Shown: positions 1-6,345 of the stretch, piece by piece
Numbering within the stretch: position 1 is the first letter of the stretch
Layout: every line of letters starts with the position of its first letter
Source: Candidatus Heimdallarchaeota archaeon
GTDB taxonomy: Archaea; Asgardarchaeota; Heimdallarchaeia; Heimdallarchaeales; Heimdallarchaeaceae
DNA: 17,147 nucleotides
NCBI GenBank assembly: GCA_023135215.1
Contig: JAGLTP010000020.1
Coordinates: 1-17,147, forward strand
Direction of reading: 5' to 3'
Program-made: the position numbers and the translations under genes
Notes under the pieces: generated by a model
Told to the model about the DNA's origin: nothing
Databases searched by the model: none
What the model saw: only the letters and a program-made list of their open reading frames with translations

Positions 1-108
1 AGAATATTCCTCTTTATCACACTATCTGATATTGTTATCACCACTATTATTCTATACAGATACCTTTGAAATTCTGATTTTTCAGTTGAGAAATTAAGAT
101 CTGTCAGA

Positions 109-1209
109 TTAGAAAGATGATTTCAAAAATTCATCCATCATAATTTTGACTACTTTGAATCTCTTAGCTATGACCGGGATTTCATCTCTATTTTTAGTTA
201 TACTTACTAACATCCCGCTTTCAGCCTCTTCAAGAATAACTACCCCATCCCCTGCATCTAATGTTTTTTCTTCTATATCGCTATCTAATGTTTGTTTGAT
301 AACTTCTGGATATTTCGAAAGAATCCCTAGAACAAATTCTGCATGTTTATCAGTCATCCCAAAGGTTAGGGTTTCGAGTCTCCCATCTTCTCCTGTATAA
401 ACAAAACATACACCTGTTTTTGTAGATAAACCTTTGACAACAGAAGAAAGGACTCTTTCAATAGCTACTCTCTTTGTTTCTTCTAACATCTGTTGAGTCA
501 ATTGAACTTTTTTATTTTCTTTAACTTCTTCTGGTTTTTCTGCTTTAAATCCAATGAATTCTAGAAGTCCTTCAACTTTTTCTTTTCCATCAACTGGTTG
601 AGTACTTGCACTAGGAGTCATTGATGGTTGACTAGTTGATGGAGTAGGACTTGTAGTATATGGCGAAGGTGAGGATGTTGGAGATTGAGTAACTGGTCTT
701 TCTGGTTTATCAGGTGCAACTGGTTCTTCTCTAACGATAGCAATGGGTTCTGCTTCAACTTGTTGTGGTTTCTTTGTTGGATAAAAATCATATTTAACCT
801 GACTGGCAGCTCTCTCTGATATTAAATTACCAAGTTTCTTAATGAGAGCAGTTTGGGAACGAGGTTCCATTTTATCAATAGCACCATAGTCTTGTAGCTG
901 TTCAATTAGTTTCTGCTTGATTTTATTGATAATTTTCACGGATTCTTGTTCTGGTGCATCAGGTAAGAACATGCAACTTAATATGATATTGTAAAATAGA
1001 TGATAATCTACTCTGAATACCTCATTGATAAGAGTGATTGTTTGTGATTTTTTCAGCTCCTCTCTTATTTTTACACTGGTGTCTATCACCTGAAAAATAG
1101 TAGAAAACGGTGTTTTTTGATTTATAACTTTGTCAAAAATCATATCTTCATCTAATGTAAAAAGACTAAAGCCAACAAACTTATCCCAGGGTAATTCAAA
1201 GTCACTCAT
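109..1209 (-). CDS. Longin-like / roadblock-like two-domain protein (hypothetical)
   Basis: This is a 366-residue protein with no signal peptide or membrane segment. By eye it has three parts. Residues about 11-108 alternate strand, helix, three strands and helix, in the order expected of a longin-like domain. Residues about 145-240 form a Pro/Ser/Thr-rich linker followed by a charged helical stretch. Residues about 240-366 run helix, two strands, helix, three strands, helix, the order of the roadblock/LC7 fold. Such domains usually dimerise and scaffold or regulate small Ras-like GTPases, and both are expanded in Asgard archaea. No catalytic motif is visible. The ATG at 1209 follows AAGGG about 8 bases upstream. 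The acidic-protein gene lies 44 bases upstream on the same strand, so co-transcription is likely. The fold assignment is inference from secondary-structure pattern, not sequence identity. Confidence 0.6.
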   Translation of the reverse strand: MSDFELPWDKFVGFSLFTLDEDMIFDKVINQKTPFSTIFQVIDTSVKIREELKKSQTITLINEVFRVDYHLFYNIILSCMFLPDAPEQESVKIINKIKQKLIEQLQDYGAIDKMEPRSQTALIKKLGNLISERAASQVKYDFYPTKKPQQVEAEPIAIVREEPVAPDKPERPVTQSPTSSPSPYTTSPTPSTSQPSMTPSASTQPVDGKEKVEGLLEFIGFKAEKPEEVKENKKVQLTQQMLEETKRVAIERVLSSVVKGLSTKTGVCFVYTGEDGRLETLTFGMTDKHAEFVLGILSKYPEVIKQTLDSDIEEKTLDAGDGVVILEEAESGMLVSITKNRDEIPVIAKRFKVVKIMMDEFLKSSF

Positions 1210-1253
1210 TTAATTCCCTTAAACTCCTTATTATTTAATAACATATCTAGTAA

Positions 1254-2462
1254 TTACTTTTTTTTGCTTTGTTTTTTCTTTGCTTCTTTCTTAGTAAGTT
1301 TCTTTTCTCTTCTATCTTTATTTCTTTCCCATTGCTTCCATTTCTTTACATTCCTAGATGATTCTTGTCCGAATACTACTGCTGAATAAGCTCTCCCTTC
1401 TGTTTTTCCCATATCTCTTATATTGAACTCTTCTTCTTTTTCCCTTTGCTTAGAATCAGCTAACATCTGTTGAATGATTTCTTCCCTTCTCTTAACTTGC
1501 TCATCATCAAGATCGGGTATCACCTCAACTTGTTCTTCAATTTCAATAGCACTGTCAGTACTTACTTCTACAGCATCCATTTCTGAAATTTCTTCCGGTT
1601 CTGGAACAGAAACAAGCTCAGTCTCTGGAAGTGATTCTGGTTCAATCTCTTTAGGTTCTGTTGTCTCGATTATTGGTTCAATAGTGACTTCGGGTTCAAG
1701 GGAAACGACTTCCGTAACTTGCGGTTCGTCAATTTGGGAAACATCTGCAACAACCTCTGTTGGAGAAGTTTGTTCAGCAATTAAGTCAACTTTCTCATCA
1801 GCTATTGGACTTTCGATTTCAAGCGGAATTATCTCTTCTTCAGTAATTGGAACGCTCGAGGCTTCATCAATAAAAACCATTTTATGAACATCTTCAGGAA
1901 TGTGTTCAGGTTTAAGAAGTACTTCTTCGTTTATCACTGGCTCAGTAACAATTGGTTGAGACAGATCTACAGGTTCAAGGTTTTGAATTTGCTCTTCCAG
2001 TTTTATTTCTTCTATCTCTGGTTCTTCCTTTACCTCTTCTACAGGAAATTCTGGTTTTTCAATTTCTGTTAGTATCTCACTTGCTTTAATTATTTCAGGC
2101 TTTGATTCAGGAGGTTCCTCTACTGTTACCACTTCATCTATTGGAAGGGGAATTTGTTCTTTTTCAATAATCTCTTTTAAATCCTCTTGATCTTTTACTA
2201 TTAAATCTCCCTCTATTTCTTCCCCTGATACAGCTTTAGCTAAACCTATTGTAGCTTCTTCTAGACCAATTTTCCTTTCAATTTTCTTTGCTTCAACTTC
2301 ATCTATTGTTTCAGTTATTGGTGCTTCTTTTGTTACCTCATCCACTGCTTTTGCTTTCTCTTCTAGAACCTTCTCCTTTGCTAGATTATAGAGATATTGA
2401 GCAAATCGAGTGATATTTTTCTTATCCCATTCGAGTATATCATCGTTTTCATTTGAATTCAT
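1254..2462 (-). CDS. Acidic low-complexity protein with basic C-terminal tail (hypothetical)
   Basis: The product is 402 residues and I recognise no family. A short N-terminal segment (about 9-35) could form an amphipathic helix. Residues about 40-345 are dominated by Glu, Pro, Val and Ile, with many repeats of the style EEP, VEE and EPE and almost no aromatic residues, which suggests an extended disordered chain. A more ordinary segment follows (about 345-380). The last 25 or so residues are strongly basic, ending in runs of Lys. The charge split suggests a flexible linker or scaffold whose tail binds nucleic acid or acidic lipid heads, but that is inference. The ATG at 2462 has no clear Shine-Dalgarno. 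An AT-rich stretch at about 2519-2535 could be its promoter. The longin/roadblock-like gene follows after 44 bases, so the two may form an operon. Confidence 0.65.
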   Translation of the reverse strand: MNSNENDDILEWDKKNITRFAQYLYNLAKEKVLEEKAKAVDEVTKEAPITETIDEVEAKKIERKIGLEEATIGLAKAVSGEEIEGDLIVKDQEDLKEIIEKEQIPLPIDEVVTVEEPPESKPEIIKASEILTEIEKPEFPVEEVKEEPEIEEIKLEEQIQNLEPVDLSQPIVTEPVINEEVLLKPEHIPEDVHKMVFIDEASSVPITEEEIIPLEIESPIADEKVDLIAEQTSPTEVVADVSQIDEPQVTEVVSLEPEVTIEPIIETTEPKEIEPESLPETELVSVPEPEEISEMDAVEVSTDSAIEIEEQVEVIPDLDDEQVKRREEIIQQMLADSKQREKEEEFNIRDMGKTEGRAYSAVVFGQESSRNVKKWKQWERNKDRREKKLTKKEAKKKQSKKK

Positions 2463-2663
2463 GAGGTAACCACACTATTGAAATTAAGGAATCTCTACTC
2501 ACAATACAACTCATATGTTATTAAATTTTTTTAAACTCTAAGTGAAAACTATTAATGAATCATTGTTAATGAAAAATCATCTACAAGTTCTATTATTATT
2601 GTTTATTTAACTTCTGCTAATAATAAACTAAACTTTAATAATCTAACAAATAATTATAATTTG
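2463..2663. promoter_or_regulatory. Divergent promoter region
   Basis: This is a 201-base gap between the divergent acidic-protein gene and kinase-like gene, with no ORF or RNA gene seen. TATA-like stretches for the plus strand are GTTTATTTAA at 2601 and CTTTAATAATC near 2633. The second would place transcription start almost at the ATG at 2664. For the minus strand, an A/T run at about 2519-2535 is the best candidate. Assignments are by eye. Confidence 0.4.
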
Positions 2664-3710
2664 ATGAACTCTTCTGTGAAGCCACTGTTAATCCAACTAG
2701 TTAGTTCATTCTCTTATTATCTAGTAGATGAAGCACGCAAAGAAAAGGGAAGCGAAATTACAGAAGTTAAAATTGACGATATTGAATATTACAAAGCTAG
2801 TGGGAGATTTGGAGATGTATATGTAGTAGACGTTTTTTATACATCTGTAGTGGGAAAGCACAAAAGTAAGCTTGCGATAAAATTTATTGAAAGCTCAACT
2901 GATGTTGTAACTGAGATAAAAAATTCATCATTTCTTGAAAAAAAGTTCTCAACTCGATCATTTGTTCAGGTACCTAGATACATCTATGTGAATCTGAAAC
3001 AACCTACATTTATAGCATATGAAGGCATAACTGGAGTAAATTATGAGGATGCTGATAGCGTTCTTGATAAAAGTTTCTGGGCAGGATATGTTTTATCCAT
3101 AATTCATGAAGGAAAGCCAAGATCAGTCATCACTGACATTTATGAAGAATTATATCGACGATTGATTTTAACTATTTTTGGAGGAGAAGAAATCGAGCAA
3201 GAAATAATGGAGAAATCCAAAGATCTTCTTGAGATGGTGTCGAATTCTCAAGGTGGTAGTGATTCATTCGGAGATTTTCATCAAAGCAATTTAATGATAA
3301 GAACAACTCCTCAAGGAGAAATCGTCAATATTGCTATTATAGACCCAACATTCTGGATGCAAGGATCATTCGACCGTTTTGAGGATATTGGTACTTTCTT
3401 TGGTAGACAAGCTTTACTCGAATACCGAACATCAAGAACTCTGATAAGTACGATCTCTGACATTAAGCAATTTATAGAAGGATATAATGTTCATCTGAAA
3501 GAGATAAATAACGTTCCACTTGAACAGCTGTATCCAAAGGGTTATCCAATTGATTTCTTTCTATCAGTTTGGGCTATGATGGATATCATAGATAAAACTA
3601 GCACACTGAATATACCAGTTGACCATCCTGATGTCCTTCTACTGAAAGAATTAGCGATTAATTTCTTAACAGAACACCCAATAAGCAACGAAGTGAACAA
3701 TTTTCTTTGA
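2664..3710 (+). CDS. Protein-kinase-like fold (APH/choline-kinase-type) phosphotransferase
   Basis: The product has 348 residues when read from the ATG at 2664. A TTG three bases earlier is possible but less likely. Kinase-fold landmarks are in order: a degenerate glycine loop GRFGDV at 47-52, the ATP-anchoring lysine in AIKFI (K73), a candidate helix-C glutamate at E84 or E92, a catalytic loop GDFHQSN at 203-209 (D204, N209), and the metal-binding aspartate in IIDP (D227). The aspartate-histidine style loop and IDP in place of DFG match the aminoglycoside phosphotransferase, choline kinase and fructosamine kinase group rather than Ser/Thr protein kinases. The substrate cannot be read from the sequence. 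The protein looks soluble. The JAMM peptidase gene begins 45 bases downstream on the same strand, suggesting a shared transcript. All key catalytic residues are present, so activity is likely. Confidence 0.75.
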   Translation: MNSSVKPLLIQLVSSFSYYLVDEARKEKGSEITEVKIDDIEYYKASGRFGDVYVVDVFYTSVVGKHKSKLAIKFIESSTDVVTEIKNSSFLEKKFSTRSFVQVPRYIYVNLKQPTFIAYEGITGVNYEDADSVLDKSFWAGYVLSIIHEGKPRSVITDIYEELYRRLILTIFGGEEIEQEIMEKSKDLLEMVSNSQGGSDSFGDFHQSNLMIRTTPQGEIVNIAIIDPTFWMQGSFDRFEDIGTFFGRQALLEYRTSRTLISTISDIKQFIEGYNVHLKEINNVPLEQLYPKGYPIDFFLSVWAMMDIIDKTSTLNIPVDHPDVLLLKELAINFLTEHPISNEVNNFL

Positions 3711-3755
3711 CAAGGGGAAAAAATTAAAAGAATCAATGAGATAATGGACTGAAGA

Positions 3756-4598
3756 ATGACTCAATATAGAAAAGAAATCTTGATTTCCCCATATGTTTTG
3801 GCAAAAATATTGTCAGTTGATTCAATAGAACCAACTAAAGAATCAGCAGGTGTTCTATTGGGATATTTGGATAAGGATGGAGAAACGTTAATTATAACAG
3901 ATTTTGACACAGGAAGTCAAAAACAAACATCCACATTTGTTGCTATAGACGATGAAGCTCTTGTTCAGATTGTTGGAAATCTACAGAAAAGAGATGGAAA
4001 TGAAACAATAGTTGGGTGGGCTCACACTCATCCATCGTTTGGTTGTTTTCTCTCAGGAACTGATAAAAATACTCAAAGAATATACCAAAACTTGTTCTCA
4101 CATGCTGTTGCCCTTGTTGTAGACCCTTCTAAATACTATAACACCTCACAACAGAAGGATTTGGAGATCCAATTTTTTAGATTAATTGATGACCTTGATT
4201 ACAAAGCAGTTCCTTATGGTATATATTTCGATGATCTTACTCAACACTTATCTAATCTTGTAGAAGTTGATATCAAATGGGATATTCCCCAACTTACAAA
4301 GGAGGAAGTTAGGAAGCTTCATCAAAAACTGGAAACTATTGTCTCCCCAAAACTTCTCGAAACTGATAAAAAACTGCTTCATGGTTTTGTTGATATATTA
4401 AGTGAGACAAGAGAAGAGCTTGTGGATGTTGGAGAAAGTAAGGAGATTTTAGAATCTATTGATAAGAAACTAAACATGATTAGTGACAATGTTACTCAGA
4501 TATATAATGAAGAAACATTCAATCTTTACGCAGTTCTCAACATTATTGCTGTTGTTATGATAGCAATTTCTTGGTTCTTGATTGCTTTTTTCACTTGA
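3756..4598 (+). CDS. Tail-anchored MPN+/JAMM metallopeptidase, Rpn11/CSN5-like
   Basis: This 280-residue protein has an N-terminal MPN+ domain (about 5-150) with the full zinc motif: E29 in KESAGVLLG, H90 and H92 in HTHP, S100 and D103 in LSGTD. The stretch from GW through HTHPSFGCFLSGTDKNTQ, and the later AVALVVDP and FRLI, closely resemble Rpn11 and CSN5, which remove ubiquitin or NEDD8. The resemblance is closer than to bacterial JAB proteins. Residues about 180-255 are charged and helical, probably coiled coil. Residues about 257-280 form one hydrophobic segment ending the protein, a tail anchor with the catalytic domain facing the cytosol. By family it should cleave isopeptide or peptide bonds after a ubiquitin-like or small-protein C-terminus; the target is unknown. 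No ubiquitin-like, E1 or E2 gene is in view. It lies 45 bases after the kinase-like gene. No clear Shine-Dalgarno precedes the ATG. Confidence 0.88.
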   Translation: MTQYRKEILISPYVLAKILSVDSIEPTKESAGVLLGYLDKDGETLIITDFDTGSQKQTSTFVAIDDEALVQIVGNLQKRDGNETIVGWAHTHPSFGCFLSGTDKNTQRIYQNLFSHAVALVVDPSKYYNTSQQKDLEIQFFRLIDDLDYKAVPYGIYFDDLTQHLSNLVEVDIKWDIPQLTKEEVRKLHQKLETIVSPKLLETDKKLLHGFVDILSETREELVDVGESKEILESIDKKLNMISDNVTQIYNEETFNLYAVLNIIAVVMIAISWFLIAFFT

Positions 4599-4635
4599 TA
4601 CTAGAGAAGAATTTTACTAGAGTAGAAGAATTTTT
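4599..4635. repeat. Short direct repeat upstream of the CofE-like gene
   Basis: TACTAGAG occurs at 4599-4606 and 4615-4622. Each copy is followed by AAGAATTTT (4607-4615 directly, 4627-4635 after a few extra bases). The repeat starts immediately after the peptidase stop codon and ends at the likely TATA element of the next gene, so it may be an operator. In AT-rich DNA it may also be chance. Confidence 0.35.
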
Positions 4636-4646
4636 CAAATACTTAC
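4636..4646 (+). promoter_or_regulatory. Candidate TATA element for the CofE-like/DHPS pair
   Basis: The AAATACTTAC stretch lies about 20-25 bases before the ATG at 4662, consistent with a leaderless or nearly leaderless archaeal transcript. No Shine-Dalgarno precedes that ATG, which fits. It is assigned by eye only. Confidence 0.4.
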
Positions 4647-4661
4647 TTTCAATACAATATA

Positions 4662-5462
4662 ATGTCCAATGTAGAGATCATCCCAATCAGGTCTGTTAAA
4701 ATTATAGATGAAGACGATGATTTATTAACTGTACTTAGTCAATCTTTGGAAAATCAAAAAATTTCTCTTAAAGATGATGACATTCTAGTAATTGCTAGCA
4801 AAGTAATATCGGTTGTTGAGAGTAGAATTGTTTCATATGATTCAGTAGATTATGGAGAACTAGCAGAAAAACTTGGAATAGCAGCTAAAATACCTCCTGA
4901 ATTTGCTCAGCTTATACTGAATGAATCAGATGGTAATTATATTGGAGCTGTTCCTGGTGCTATCACAACTCTTAACGAATATGGATTATTGGCAAATGCG
5001 GGTGCAGATCAATCCAACGTTGGGAAAAGACATGCTATTTTACTTCCAAAAGATTGTAAGCAATCAGCAAAAGAACTTCATGAAATCATTCGTGAGAAAT
5101 ATGGAAAATATGTGGGAATTATAGTCGCTGATTCTAGAACAATGCCTTTACGTCTAGGAACAGTAGGTGGAGCTTTAGCAACATACGGTTTTAAAGCTGT
5201 TTTGGATGTAAGAGGTAAAGAGGATCTATTCGGTAGGCCAATGCATATAACAACCAGAGCAATTGCTGATCAATTAGCTACAGCAGCAGAGCTTGTGATG
5301 GGAGAAACAGATGAACAGATCCCTTTCGTTATAATAAGAGGATATTCTACGTTGAGAATCAATGCATCAAAGGAAGAGGATCTCAATACTTTGATAACTG
5401 CAGAACAATGTATGTTCATTGGTCCTCTTCTTAAATGCCTGGAAGAGAAAAGGGGTTCATAA
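4662..5462 (+). CDS. cofE: CofE/COG1478-family gamma-glutamyl ligase
   Basis: This 266-residue protein is close to the usual 250 or so of CofE, which adds glutamates to coenzyme F420-0 using GTP. Family landmarks are SKVIS at 46-50, the NAGAD nucleotide/metal segment at 112-116 (D116), LLPKD at 127-131, an aspartate-containing loop ADSRT at 156-160 (D157), GKEDLFGRP at 185-193, and IADQLATAAELVMGE around 201-215. The loop reads ADSRTMPLRLGT, whereas classical CofE and FbiB have SDTFGRP in this place, so this is a divergent subgroup. The next gene, 2 bases later, is a dihydropteroate synthase homologue. A chlamydial COG1478 protein has been reported to replace FolC, so the natural acceptor here might be a pterin rather than F420. 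The family is sure; the substrate, and therefore the symbol, are not. Confidence 0.85.
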   Translation: MSNVEIIPIRSVKIIDEDDDLLTVLSQSLENQKISLKDDDILVIASKVISVVESRIVSYDSVDYGELAEKLGIAAKIPPEFAQLILNESDGNYIGAVPGAITTLNEYGLLANAGADQSNVGKRHAILLPKDCKQSAKELHEIIREKYGKYVGIIVADSRTMPLRLGTVGGALATYGFKAVLDVRGKEDLFGRPMHITTRAIADQLATAAELVMGETDEQIPFVIIRGYSTLRINASKEEDLNTLITAEQCMFIGPLLKCLEEKRGS

Positions 5463-5464
5463 AC

Positions 5465-6322
5465 ATGATAAAGGGTAATTTAGGGAAACTAGAAGTGGGG
5501 GATGGGAAGCAGATAAGGATTGTAGGAGTAGTCAATCTTTCTTCAGCTTCGTTCTTTGAGGAATCAATTGCATCTTCATCAGATGAAATTTCTCAAAAGA
5601 TTCGACATATGATTGAGGAAGGAGTTAATTGCATAGACATAGGAGCACAATCAACACGTCCAGTTCAGATATATGGTGGTGAAGGAAGAGTTGATGCTGA
5701 TACTGAATTAGATATGATCAAGAAATCATCAGTCATTGCTTTGGATACAACTAGTAGTTATGATAATATTGAGATCTCCATAGACACAACTCGAAGTATC
5801 GTTGCTGAATATGCACTTAAGAAAGGTATTCGCATTATAAATGATATTTCCGGTCTCAAGAAAGATAGTTCAATGGCTAAAATTATTGGTGATTACAGCG
5901 GCTGTGCTGTACTTATGGCAGCAAAGAATGAGCCAGGAGATGTGTACGAAATACCTGATGTTGTTGAAGAATTAAGAATCAGCATAGCAAAAGGAATTGA
6001 CAATGGAATTAAAGAAGATAACATCATCGTTGATCCAGGAATTGGCAGTTGGGAAGCAAGAGATTATCATCATGACTACTCACTGATTAAGAATCTCGAA
6101 GAGTTCCGCACAGTTGAAAAACCAATTTATGTAGGAATTAGCAGGAAAACATCAATAGGGAAAATTCTAAACGATGCTCCTCCTAAAGAAAGACTTTTTG
6201 GTTCTATAGGTGCTACAATCGTAGCAGTAATGAATGGTGCACATATAGTTAGAACACATGATGTTAAGCCAACATTAGAAGCTATAAGAGTTGCTGAAAA
6301 AATCATACATTTTAACAAATAA
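5465..6322 (+). CDS. folP: Dihydropteroate synthase homologue (DHPS family)
   Basis: The product is 285 residues from the ATG at 5465, 2 bases after the ligase stop and 9 bases after AGGGG. An upstream ATG at 5435 would overlap the ligase and has no ribosome site. The TIM-barrel DHPS motifs appear in order: VNLSSASF (23-30), DIGAQSTRP (58-66), SIDTTRSIVAEYALKKG (105-121), INDISG (125-130), DPGIGSW (190-196), GISRKTSIG (224-232) and VRTHD (262-266). DHPS joins p-aminobenzoate to a pterin pyrophosphate. Several canonical positions differ. The first loop lacks the TPDSF sequence, the segment after DPGIG lacks the usual FGK, and the LMH motif reads LMAA. This is therefore an archaeal-type relative acting in folate or a modified-pterin pathway. 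The SRK lysine that contacts the pterin is kept. Translational coupling with the ligase is likely. Confidence 0.82.
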   Translation: MIKGNLGKLEVGDGKQIRIVGVVNLSSASFFEESIASSSDEISQKIRHMIEEGVNCIDIGAQSTRPVQIYGGEGRVDADTELDMIKKSSVIALDTTSSYDNIEISIDTTRSIVAEYALKKGIRIINDISGLKKDSSMAKIIGDYSGCAVLMAAKNEPGDVYEIPDVVEELRISIAKGIDNGIKEDNIIVDPGIGSWEARDYHHDYSLIKNLEEFRTVEKPIYVGISRKTSIGKILNDAPPKERLFGSIGATIVAVMNGAHIVRTHDVKPTLEAIRVAEKIIHFNK

Positions 6323-6324
6323 TA

Positions 6325-6341
6325 AAACAGAAAAAAATATA
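6325..6341 (-). terminator. U-rich end of the GHMP kinase transcript
   Basis: Read on the minus strand, this stretch is T-rich with a run of seven Ts, just after the stop codon. It matches the poly-U type of archaeal termination. It lies in the 23-base gap between convergent genes. Confidence 0.45.
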
Positions 6342-6345
6342 GAGC

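Noticed and set aside
146..400. 84-residue plus-strand frame opposite the longin/roadblock-like gene
   Set aside because: Antisense shadow of a better-supported gene, with no recognisable motif.
1474..1887. Serine-rich open frame on the plus strand
   Set aside because: It is the antisense shadow of the Glu-rich acidic gene; its Ser runs are the complement of Glu codons, and it has no ribosome site or family resemblance.
2601..2628. Inverted repeat GTTTATT / AATAAAC as an operator or hairpin
   Set aside because: Seven-base arms of nearly pure A/T in AT-rich DNA are likely by chance, and the arms do not extend.
4921..5124. 67-residue frame inside the CofE-like gene
   Set aside because: Out-of-frame overlap with a gene that carries conserved family motifs throughout.
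5435..5464. Upstream ATG extending the DHPS homologue by ten residues
   Set aside because: It overlaps the ligase gene, has no Shine-Dalgarno, and the added residues are the frame-shifted end of the ligase. The ATG at 5465 has AGGGG at good spacing.
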